Assembly: GCA_035934315.1 (NCBI GenBank)
Contig: DASYXZ010000081.1
Location: 9,868-73,867 of the forward strand
Length of the DNA stretch: 64,000 nucleotides
Source of the DNA: DASYXZ01 sp035934315
GTDB lineage: Bacteria > Acidobacteriota > Terriglobia > UBA7540
Reading direction: 5' to 3'
Below, piece by piece: positions 16,798 through 25,025 of the stretch (the first letter of the stretch is position 1; every line of letters begins with the position of its first letter). The notes beneath the pieces are model-generated. The model saw only the letters and a list, made by a program, of their open reading frames with translations. It searched no databases and had not been told where the DNA came from. The position numbers and the translations under genes are program-made.

Positions 16798-18342
16798 GTG
16801 AGTGACCGAAGGCAGTTCTTGAAGAAGTGCACCCTTGCGCTCGCCGGCAGCACACTGACCACGGCACAGGCAAGCCCGGCAGCCGCTTCGAAGATCGTCG
16901 TCCATCCCGACGCTCAATTCGAAATTTCATCTTACCTCTACATGCAGTTCATGGAGCCACTGGGGGTAACGGACTCCTCGGTTGCGGCGGCGTGGGACTA
17001 CGACGCTGACAATTGGCGGAAAGATTTTGTGGAAACGGCGCAAGACCTCGCTCCCGGGGTCATCCGGTTCGGCGGCCTCTTCAGCCGGTATTACCGTTGG
17101 CGGGAAGGCGTTGGCCCTCCCGATGAGCGCCCCCACATGCGGAACTACGTTTGGGGAGGGTTTGAAAGCAATCGCGTGGGCACCGGCGAATTCGTTCAGT
17201 TATGCCGGAGCGCGGGCGCGGAGCCGCTCTATTGCGTGAATTTCCTGAGCGACGGACGGCGCGAGTATTGGAGGAGAGATCGCACTGGTGATGCACGCGA
17301 AGCCGCAGACTGGGTCTCTTACGCAAATGCCCCGGACAACTCCCTGCGCAAAGCGCACGGTTTCTCCAAACCTTTCAACATCAAATTGTGGCAGTTGGGA
17401 AACGAGACTTCTTACGGCACGGGCGGCTTCACGCGGTCTGAGGCGGTTGACCGTACCATCGAATTCGCTGCCGCGATGAAGAAGAGAGACAATTCCATTC
17501 AATTAATCGGATGGGGTGACCGCAGCTCGGGACCTGGCTCGCCGCTCTGGGCGGGTGAGATGCTCGACCGGGCCGGCCAGTATCTTGACTTCATTGCCAT
17601 CCACATGATGGGGCAGCACCCGACGAGGAAAAATACCGTTCTTAAAGGGCTGAGTTACGAGCGCGACCCTGAACAAGCCTGGGATGAGATGCTCGAGTTG
17701 TCGAACCAGATTGAAGCGAGAGTGGTTGAGCTTGAGGAGATCATTCGTTCCAGAGGATCAAAGGCCCGCATCGCAATCACCGAAGGCCACCTCAGCCTGC
17801 GCCCGGCGAACGCGAACCCCATTTTGCGCGAGTGGTTGAGTGCCGCGTACCATGCCCGTTCCATGAACATCTATCAACGGCACGGCGCCCTGGTGAAAAT
17901 TGCAACCGCCGCTGATTTCTGCGGGACTCGTTGGACATCAAACGCGGTCATGATCCAGGTGCCGCGCGGGGTCAGTTATTTCCTGCCGGCAGGGTCGGTG
18001 ATGCGACTCTTCAAAAAATATAACGGTACCCGCGCCGTGGAGGTCACATCATCACCGGCAGAACTGGACATCGCGGCCAGCCGATCGAGGGATGAAATCT
18101 TTCTTCATGTGGCCAACCTCAGCTATGCGCGAGCCGTGGCAACCGAGCTCGCGGTCGAGGGCAGGTCAATTGCCGGGTGTCGAGTGATCCAGATTGCGCC
18201 CGACAATCTCCGCCAGAGAGTTGACGAAGTTCAACCTCAGGTATTCCGGCCCGTCGAAGAGACTCTTCCCTCAGTCCTGCCTGTGACGTGCCAGTTTCCC
18301 GCAGGCTCTGTGAGCGCGGTTGTCATCAGACTCAATAATTGA
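16798..18342 (+). CDS. Divergent Tat-exported GH51-like arabinofuranosidase
   Basis: 514 aa with a Tat signal (SDRRQFLKKCTLALAGS) directly after the GTG start; AAGG is nine bases upstream. The middle is a GH-A barrel resembling GH51: RFGGLFSRYYRW near 90-101, acid/base Glu203 in QLGNETSYG, and a putative nucleophile Glu329 in IAITEGHLSL. The nucleophile motif lacks the usual EWN/EWL tryptophan, and the C-terminal beta domain is compact. So it is a distant member that may have another specificity, or may be a family not yet named. It ends the TPR-DUF4965-TPR-GH run and converges with the large GH51 gene. Confidence 0.7.
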   Translation: MSDRRQFLKKCTLALAGSTLTTAQASPAAASKIVVHPDAQFEISSYLYMQFMEPLGVTDSSVAAAWDYDADNWRKDFVETAQDLAPGVIRFGGLFSRYYRWREGVGPPDERPHMRNYVWGGFESNRVGTGEFVQLCRSAGAEPLYCVNFLSDGRREYWRRDRTGDAREAADWVSYANAPDNSLRKAHGFSKPFNIKLWQLGNETSYGTGGFTRSEAVDRTIEFAAAMKKRDNSIQLIGWGDRSSGPGSPLWAGEMLDRAGQYLDFIAIHMMGQHPTRKNTVLKGLSYERDPEQAWDEMLELSNQIEARVVELEEIIRSRGSKARIAITEGHLSLRPANANPILREWLSAAYHARSMNIYQRHGALVKIATAADFCGTRWTSNAVMIQVPRGVSYFLPAGSVMRLFKKYNGTRAVEVTSSPAELDIAASRSRDEIFLHVANLSYARAVATELAVEGRSIAGCRVIQIAPDNLRQRVDEVQPQVFRPVEETLPSVLPVTCQFPAGSVSAVVIRLNN

Positions 18343-18419
18343 ACGGCCATCCCGCGCGCAACGGACAGCCCGCATTGCGGACCCGCCACCGCTTCCCGGA
18401 ACGCCCACCTCTTTCAGAG

Positions 18420-20573
18420 TTATAAAAGTCCCGGCGGAACTCTATTATTTTGGTGCTTTTGGGAATGGAAAGTGAACATGGTCACCGAAAGGGGAGGAAA
18501 CCGATATTGAAAGCCTTTCCCCCGAATGCTCAATTTAGTTTGGACCGGATGGACAGCTTCGGGATGTTCAGCGTCATTCATTGCGGTGAGGTTGTCGCCC
18601 GCAAGAGTTTCAACTTCGACTTCTTGTGTTGGGCTGAAGTGCTCCAGATTCACCTGTGTTGAAATGGCGTTCTGCCAGTCCCTATTGACCGCAAACATCG
18701 TCATCGACCCATCACTCGTGCTGCGAGTCGCCAGCACATCGAGGTATGGAACATCGTTTATCTCCGGAACGCGTGTTAGCCCTTCATGCACATCATATTC
18801 GCGAACTCGCGTCTCGGTTGCGATAACCTGATCTCCGGCGTGATTTGAATAGAGGTCAAAGGCCCAGTATTGGGGAGTTCCATAGACGCGCCCTTTGTCC
18901 TTTTGGATCCCCGCAAATTCCAACAACCCTGTCATGTCGGAGACAGGAACGAAGTCTGCGTGGCTGAGAATCATGTTCATCCACGCTGCTCCCAGGACTG
19001 CTCCTCCCTGATTGTCCCAGCGAGGCAGGCCTGACCCTTCGGGTGAGGTAAAAAGCCATTCCGTGTAAGCTACTTTCACGCGGTCACGAGTGGCAGGGTT
19101 GGCATCAATTTGGTTGCGCAGGAGCTCAAGCGCGTTCGCCACATCGACAGGAACGGAGAAATCGGCAGCGAGAATGGAGTCGCGGTCGGCGTTCTTTTTC
19201 ACCATTCTATCCATGCCGACAACGAAGTGGGAGGTCAGGTAATTTAACTCCCCGCCATCCCCCCGGATGAGCGCGCCATTCCAGTCCTTATAGAAATCAA
19301 CATCTGCCCCGTTGGCGAAGATCATTGTGGCGGGAGGAACAAGGTGCCGGATTGCTTTGTAGAAAGTGGTATACCGTGAAGCGTAGGTCTCCGGCGTTTG
19401 CCAGCCGATCTGGAAGTGCCCCCACAGCTCATTTCCCAGTTCCCACGCGGCCACAGGGTAAGGATTCGGATGGCCGTTTGCGGCGCGGCGTGCTCCTTCC
19501 TTCGTGGCCGGCCCTCCCTGGCAGTACTCAACCCAATCGCGAGCCTCGCCCGGCGTTCCGCTGCCGAGATTCAAACAGATCTGAGCTTGGGCGCCAATCC
19601 GTGAGCAGAAATCCATTAGCTCATCGGTCCCGAACTCGTTGTACTCGGGAATCCCCCAGGATTGATTCAACATGGTCGGACGTTGATCCACCGGTCCTAT
19701 TCCATCGCGCCAATGATAGCCGCTGGTAAAATTCCCTCCGAAGCGCAGGAGGGGTGAGTTCAATTGCTTCGCCATTCGGATGACGTCCGGATCCATCCGG
19801 TCTATTGCGTCCGCCGGATAGAGACGAATTTCATCCAGGGAAATTCGGACGTCGCCTTCTATGGAAACGGCAAAATCCACGGCCCCCAGCGGTGGCACTG
19901 TGCCTTCTGGAATCGCCAGGCGGAAGTGATATTTATTCCAGCTTGAACCCTGGGGCACATTCAATTGGGTTGAGGCAAGCACGTGGTCGGGATTGTCGTG
20001 TGCCCTGAAGCTGACTTTGATTTGAGCTGGCGAAGCGGCGGACATCGAAAAAAACACTCCCGTGTAATTCAATTCACGCTCCATGGGCAGGTACACGGTT
20101 TGGCGGATGCCAACTTCCTGGTCTGGTCGTCCCATCACGTAGAGATATTGGTGGGAGTTTGCCGCGTTGCCCCAACGCGATTCATATCTCCACCCATCTT
20201 CATTCCGGAGAGGAAGCCAGGGCAAGGGCAGCCCCATGTGCGAAGACTGAACAAACTGTTGCGAGGAAAAGCGTTTAAGCAGAGTCTCCAGGCTTGCAGG
20301 GTACGTCTCGAAACTTGGGTTATCCAAAAGCTGCGCGGAGACGCCACCGAAGGTTGAATTCCCGATGTCTTCAAGGAATGTGCCGTAAACCGTGCGGGGA
20401 ATTCGGAAGGAGGCGGACCGGTCTGCATCAATAGTTATGGTTGCGCCCGGTTGCTGGATTCGAACGTAGCGCGAAAGTGATTGGGCCGCCGGCAATTCCA
20501 AAACTGTGAAGGCCATGGTCATGTAAAGGCAAACGCAAATGGTATTCCGCTGCGGCTTATCATGACATCTCAT
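18420..20573 (-). CDS. Secreted GH51 alpha-L-arabinofuranosidase with N-terminal carbohydrate-binding region
   Basis: 717 aa. A hydrophobic stretch at 11-29 (ICVCLYMTMAFTVLELPAA) is a probable signal peptide. The region about 75-255 resembles the beta-sandwich inserted in large GH51 enzymes and may bind carbohydrate. The catalytic barrel carries RFGGNFTSGYHWRDGIGP at 277-294, acid/base Glu382 in WELGNELWG and nucleophile Glu505 in VAYTEWLFTS. The C-terminal arabinofuranosidase beta domain extends to about 700. It releases arabinofuranose from arabinan, arabinoxylan or arabinogalactan. It is divergent from the TonB receptor, with the receptor's operator in the shared region. Confidence 0.92.
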   Translation of the reverse strand: MRCHDKPQRNTICVCLYMTMAFTVLELPAAQSLSRYVRIQQPGATITIDADRSASFRIPRTVYGTFLEDIGNSTFGGVSAQLLDNPSFETYPASLETLLKRFSSQQFVQSSHMGLPLPWLPLRNEDGWRYESRWGNAANSHQYLYVMGRPDQEVGIRQTVYLPMERELNYTGVFFSMSAASPAQIKVSFRAHDNPDHVLASTQLNVPQGSSWNKYHFRLAIPEGTVPPLGAVDFAVSIEGDVRISLDEIRLYPADAIDRMDPDVIRMAKQLNSPLLRFGGNFTSGYHWRDGIGPVDQRPTMLNQSWGIPEYNEFGTDELMDFCSRIGAQAQICLNLGSGTPGEARDWVEYCQGGPATKEGARRAANGHPNPYPVAAWELGNELWGHFQIGWQTPETYASRYTTFYKAIRHLVPPATMIFANGADVDFYKDWNGALIRGDGGELNYLTSHFVVGMDRMVKKNADRDSILAADFSVPVDVANALELLRNQIDANPATRDRVKVAYTEWLFTSPEGSGLPRWDNQGGAVLGAAWMNMILSHADFVPVSDMTGLLEFAGIQKDKGRVYGTPQYWAFDLYSNHAGDQVIATETRVREYDVHEGLTRVPEINDVPYLDVLATRSTSDGSMTMFAVNRDWQNAISTQVNLEHFSPTQEVEVETLAGDNLTAMNDAEHPEAVHPVQTKLSIRGKGFQYRFPPLSVTMFTFHSQKHQNNRVPPGLL

Positions 20574-20969
20574 GCGGAGTTCTCCTTGAATATCGAATGA
20601 TGCTCAGCGAGCGTGGGCAGCGCCTCCCGGATTGAACTCGCTCAATCAGGGCATGCTCACAATTCAAGACGGCCCTCACAGAATCGCGCCAATTATACGC
20701 ACATCCCGAAAAATAGTTGAATTTAGAATCAGGTCGCCTGTGAACTCCCGGTTGGCGACGGATTTCGGGATTTCTTCGTCGCCATCTACTTTGACCAGGC
20801 GAAAGTTCCCGGGCCCTGCCAGGCGATAATTCCCAATGGCACAGGCCTCGCCGTCCCAAACCGGGTTTGATCTGAGCCGGTCATGCATTAGGGTCGTCCG
20901 CTGCAAAACCTAGTACAGAGGGCTAACCTTTTCATATTATACCTGGGAAATAAAAACCTAAAAAAAGAC

Positions 20970-20998
20970 TTGACAAAGGTTAGAGCCTTTGCTTATAT
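20970..20998 (+). promoter_or_regulatory. Strong sigma-70 promoter of the TonB receptor
   Basis: TTGACA at 20970-20975, a 17-base spacer and TTATAT at 20993-20998. The -35 is perfect. Transcription would start near 21005, giving a leader of about 165 bases. Confidence 0.75.
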
Positions 20999-21012
20999 GG
21001 CCTACGATCATT

Positions 21013-21024
21013 GTAAGCGCTTAA
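21013..21024. promoter_or_regulatory. LacI-type operator downstream of the TonB promoter
   Basis: GTAAGCGCTTAA, nearly a perfect palindrome around its central CG, and a variant of the three other sites. It sits about +8 to +19 of the presumed start, a classic position for repression by road-block or occlusion. A weaker half-site, CAATCGTTTAAC, follows at 21137-21148. Confidence 0.65.
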
Positions 21025-21170
21025 CCAAGCGCCTTGTTTTTTGCGTCGGCAATTTTCCTTTAGAAGTTTGAGTACTGATTATTCAGGGCTCGCGGCCTCG
21101 GCTGCTGGCCGTTGCAATTCAAGTCGGGTGAGTGGTCAATCGTTTAACAATTTTTAGCTGGGAGGAAATA

Positions 21171-24100
21171 ATGAAACGACTCCTTTGTATGGCCCTGTTG
21201 CTGGGAGTACCCCTTTTGGCGGTTCTCAGTGTGCGAAGCGTTTACGCACAAGTGGGAGCAGATCGCGTCGCGGTGACGGGTCTTGTGACCGACCCTTCCG
21301 GGTCGGCAGTCCCCGATGCCGCCATCACGCTCATAAACCAGGATACCAGCGTAAAAACTGTGTTAGCCTCAAACGGCGTCGGTAACTTCACCAGCCCGGC
21401 GATCATTCTGGGCACGTACACCTTGCAGGTCTCAAAGCAAGGGTTCAAGGCCTACAGCCTTCCTGACCTGGCACTGACGATCGGCGGAAGGACTTACACA
21501 CAGAACGTCGCGCTCGAAGTCGGCGCGACAAGCCAAACTGTTGAGGTCAAGGCCTCCGCGCAGCTCATCAACACTCAGAGTCCCACGATATCTTATCAGG
21601 TCGGCAAGGAATATTATCGCGACCTTCCGGACGTGATGGGCGCTGATGTGCGCCTGGCTGAAACCAAACTCATCTTGTCGCCTGGCTACGTTCCGACGGC
21701 GCCGAACGGCGATGCGATCTTTCGCGGCGACGCGTTTCAATCGCGCATCAACGGCGGCCAAACAGTATCATGGGAAAGCTGGTTTGACGGCGCTGAATAC
21801 GGATACGCCGAGGGCCACCAGCAGACGCATGAAAGCTCCATCCCCTATGCTGCTGTGCAGGAATTGACCACCACGGTGAACAACTTTTCCGCCCAGTACG
21901 GGCACACCAGCGGCGGCCTGGCCCTTTACACCACCAAGTCCGGCACCAGCAAGCTCCACGGCAACGTGTACGATTTTGTGACCAGCGACAATTTGGATGC
22001 GTCGAACTTCTTCCTCAATAATGCCGGTGTGGGCGTTCTCCCGCTGACGCAGAACAACGTCGGCATCGCCATCGGCGGGCCAATTCCCAAGGTCCATAAA
22101 TGGGGCAAGACATTTTGGTTCACCAACTATGACCGGCTCGATTATCACAGTACGGTCAATACCGGATTCCAAAACACGCTACCCATTCCGGCGGAGAGGA
22201 GTGGCAACTTCAGCGCCTTGTTGGCTCCGCCGTCAGGGACACTTACAGCGAACGGATGCACAAGCTCTCCTTGCCAAATTGGGGCGGATGTGCTGGGCCG
22301 ACCCATCTATTACGGGGAAATCTTCAATCCTGCCACCACGCGGACGGTGAGCGGGATCCCCGTTCGCGATGGTTACGGATTTGACCCTGTCACCGGATTG
22401 CCTACGGCGACGGCGAATATGATTCCGGCGAACGATCCACTCATGGTGGGGAACCCGGCGGCACAGAAGGTCGCCTCGCTCATCCCTGCGCTTGACCGCA
22501 ACACGCTGTTCTCTCCCAACGAGTTCGGCGGCACTTCAGACGACAACAATAACATTAACGTCTGGACGTGGCTGATGAGGGTTGATCACACGTTCAACGA
22601 TAAGTGGTCCGCCTCTCTTACTTACTTTCAGAATTATCGGCCTCGAACTGCCCACTGCGGCGGCCCCCAAGGCTGCACGACGGCGCACAACGGGGAGACG
22701 GACTCCCAGGCAAACGACACTTATATCGGCCAGGGCTTCTATCAACTGATCACGAATCACTTTGCGCACCTGCAAATAAACACGGTGATCAAACCGAACC
22801 TGTTCAATCACGCCACACTGTCCTATGACCGTTGGGTGATGAACGGCCATCAATTGTCCGCAGGAGTGGGGTGGAACCAGAAGCTGGGGCTCGGACTACC
22901 CAACCTGCCGCAGTTCAATAATGCGGGGTTCCCCTCGCTCAACTTTAACGGAGGGCCGGTGGGCTACACGAGCTATGGGACACCTTGGACCACTGGCGGA
23001 TCTGACATCAATAACCGGTACCAATTTTATGACGATCTCACCTGGATCACCGGCAAGCACACTTTGAAGGCCGGCCTCCAGAGCGAATATATCAACTTCC
23101 CCCAAACAGGCTGGGCTGTGAACACCGGCGGCAGTTTCACCTTCAGCGGCCTGGAGACCGGAGGATACGACAGCAAAGGAAACAACCTGAGCACGACCGG
23201 CGACGGGTTTGCTTCCTTCCTGCTCGGTCAGGTTTTTTCCTCAGGCTTCACTGTCCCCACCAACTACATGCCGAAAATATATTACGCTGCTCCCTGGGTG
23301 AACGACTCTTTCAAGGTGACACCCCACCTCACCCTCGATTACGGGCTACGTTTCGATTGGAATTCAGGTGTCTCTGAGCAGCATGGCCGCTTCTCAACAT
23401 TCTCGCCCACCACTCCCAACCCTGCGGCCGGCAACCATCTGGGTGCCACAGTGTTTGGGAGCGTCGCCAACGGCAATAGCGCCTCCGGAATTGCCCCTCG
23501 CGCTGGGTTTGCCTATCAGTTGGGGCAGAATAGCGTTATTCGCGGCGGGTATGGCCTCTACTACGGCGCCACCATCGCCGACTCGTGGGTGTCTTACCCG
23601 GTGGACGGGTATACGACCAACCCAACGACGCCGAACACCACCAATGGGGAATTTCCCGCTTGGTACTTCGGTAGTGGATTCCCATCAAGCGCCATCACCT
23701 TCCCTCCAAATCTCAGCCCTTCGGTGAGAAATGGGGGCTCTCCCGTCGGCGTTTTGCCTAACGGCTACGAGATGCCGATCTGGCAGAACTGGACTGTTTC
23801 CTTCCAACACCAGTGGGGTAGCAACATGAGCCTCGACGTGGCTTACGTGGGGAACCACGGAACTCGGTTGCCCAATGATATAGCCTCCCTTGGCCCGTAC
23901 CAAAACATGAACACGGACAGCGTCCTGAATTACGGAGCAGCAGTTCTCGGCGCTCGAATCGTGAACGGCGTTCCTGACCCGGTTGCGGCGGCGGCAGGAA
24001 TCACATCTCCTTATCCCGGGTATACAGGGGGCGTCGCCCAGTCCTTACGGCCCTGGCCGCAATACCAGGGGATCACGTGGCGCAAACCTCACACGGGAAA

Positions 24101-24842
24101 GAGCCACTACAACTCTCTGCAAGTTCAGTTCAAGAGGAATGACCATAACTCTTCGCTCACTGTGTCTTACACGTGGTCCCGGCTCATGAATAACGGCGCG
24201 GAATCCGGGCAACAAGGCACTCTCAATGTCCAGGATCCAAGCAACATGAATGACCTGATTGGCCTCAGTTCCGACGACGTCCCGCAAATTCTGACCTTTG
24301 GTGAGGTCTATACTCTTCCATTCGGCAAAGGGCAGAGGTTTGCAGGGAATAGTTCAGGGCTCGTGGACAAGATCATCGGTAACTGGAAGATTTCGGGGAT
24401 CGCCAGTTACGAGTCGGGTCGTCCGTTGACGATGTTCGTGAACAACAATCTGGGCGGATTCCTGTTCAATGTCGCCAAGTTCCCTAACGTTGTTTCCGGG
24501 CAAAATCCGGTTAACCCGGCGTCGTTTAGTGATCCTTTCACCCAGAGGTATTTCAACTCGGCAGCCTTTTCGATTCCCGGTCCACTATCCTTCGGCAATT
24601 CGCCGAGGACAAGCGGGAATATTCGTGGATTCCCGTATTACAACGAGGACGCCTCGATTTACAAGGACACCTACTTCGGCGAGCAAAAATACGTGAGGCT
24701 CGCAGTTGAAGGCGGTAACATCTTCAACCGGGTTGACTTCTGCTCGCCGAATTCGAACGTCCAATCCGGCGGCTTCGGGCAGACATTCACCCAGTGCAAC
24801 ATTCCGAGGCGCATTCAGATCGGCTTGCAAGTCTTCTTCTGA
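21171..24842 (+). CDS. TonB-dependent receptor with carboxypeptidase-regulatory domain (Oar-like)
   Basis: 1223-aa outer-membrane receptor. The start is set by GGAGG six bases before the ATG at 21171, followed by a signal peptide ending in VYAQ. About residues 30-120 form a carboxypeptidase-regulatory-like beta-sandwich (VTGLVTDPSGSAVPDAAITL), then the plug domain (LPDVMGADVRLAET... FNGG/RINGGQ) and a large beta-barrel ending in the aromatic residue Phe (QVFF), typical of barrel assembly. These receptors dominate in Acidobacteria and take the place of SusC; no SusD-like partner is present. The operator and adjacent GH51 genes suggest import of arabino-oligosaccharides. A strong terminator follows. 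Confidence 0.92.
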   Translation: MKRLLCMALLLGVPLLAVLSVRSVYAQVGADRVAVTGLVTDPSGSAVPDAAITLINQDTSVKTVLASNGVGNFTSPAIILGTYTLQVSKQGFKAYSLPDLALTIGGRTYTQNVALEVGATSQTVEVKASAQLINTQSPTISYQVGKEYYRDLPDVMGADVRLAETKLILSPGYVPTAPNGDAIFRGDAFQSRINGGQTVSWESWFDGAEYGYAEGHQQTHESSIPYAAVQELTTTVNNFSAQYGHTSGGLALYTTKSGTSKLHGNVYDFVTSDNLDASNFFLNNAGVGVLPLTQNNVGIAIGGPIPKVHKWGKTFWFTNYDRLDYHSTVNTGFQNTLPIPAERSGNFSALLAPPSGTLTANGCTSSPCQIGADVLGRPIYYGEIFNPATTRTVSGIPVRDGYGFDPVTGLPTATANMIPANDPLMVGNPAAQKVASLIPALDRNTLFSPNEFGGTSDDNNNINVWTWLMRVDHTFNDKWSASLTYFQNYRPRTAHCGGPQGCTTAHNGETDSQANDTYIGQGFYQLITNHFAHLQINTVIKPNLFNHATLSYDRWVMNGHQLSAGVGWNQKLGLGLPNLPQFNNAGFPSLNFNGGPVGYTSYGTPWTTGGSDINNRYQFYDDLTWITGKHTLKAGLQSEYINFPQTGWAVNTGGSFTFSGLETGGYDSKGNNLSTTGDGFASFLLGQVFSSGFTVPTNYMPKIYYAAPWVNDSFKVTPHLTLDYGLRFDWNSGVSEQHGRFSTFSPTTPNPAAGNHLGATVFGSVANGNSASGIAPRAGFAYQLGQNSVIRGGYGLYYGATIADSWVSYPVDGYTTNPTTPNTTNGEFPAWYFGSGFPSSAITFPPNLSPSVRNGGSPVGVLPNGYEMPIWQNWTVSFQHQWGSNMSLDVAYVGNHGTRLPNDIASLGPYQNMNTDSVLNYGAAVLGARIVNGVPDPVAAAAGITSPYPGYTGGVAQSLRPWPQYQGITWRKPHTGKSHYNSLQVQFKRNDHNSSLTVSYTWSRLMNNGAESGQQGTLNVQDPSNMNDLIGLSSDDVPQILTFGEVYTLPFGKGQRFAGNSSGLVDKIIGNWKISGIASYESGRPLTMFVNNNLGGFLFNVAKFPNVVSGQNPVNPASFSDPFTQRYFNSAAFSIPGPLSFGNSPRTSGNIRGFPYYNEDASIYKDTYFGEQKYVRLAVEGGNIFNRVDFCSPNSNVQSGGFGQTFTQCNIPRRIQIGLQVFF

Positions 24843-24867
24843 GATGCGTTTCAGGTTGTGATCAGCG

Positions 24868-24901
24868 ATGGCCCGGCTCCAACGAGCCGGGCCATTTTTT
24901 T
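24868..24901 (+). terminator. Rho-independent terminator of the TonB receptor gene
   Basis: GGCCCGGCTC at 24870-24879 pairs with GAGCCGGGCC at 24884-24893 across a 4-base loop; ATGG/CCAT extend the stem and a T-run follows. It ends the plus-strand transcript 26 bp after the stop codon. Confidence 0.9.
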
Positions 24902-25025
24902 ATTGGTTCATTAATGGCGGGCGCCGGCTCTCCACCCGATCAGGCTTCAGTCCCGCAACGCGCCGACAAGCGGCGGCGCCGCAGAAAGACCCCAGAACAA
25001 AGAAGGGGGTTGTTGGGCTGCGAGG

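Larger units (their letters stand above)
20574..21170. other. Divergent GH51 / TonB-receptor intergenic region
   Basis: The right third holds a strong plus-strand promoter and a LacI-type operator for the TonB receptor. The left part (20574-20940) shows only short open frames with no recognisable protein; I see nothing functional there. Confidence 0.6.

Noticed and set aside
20266..20280. Fifth LacI operator (AAAAGCGTTTAAG) in the large GH51 gene
   Set aside because: It lies about 300 bp inside the coding sequence and matches one half only, so chance is likely, although an internal auxiliary site cannot be excluded.
20676..20906. 76-codon minus-strand frame between GH51 and the TonB gene
   Set aside because: No ribosome site and no recognisable domain; it lies in the non-coding left part of the intergenic region.
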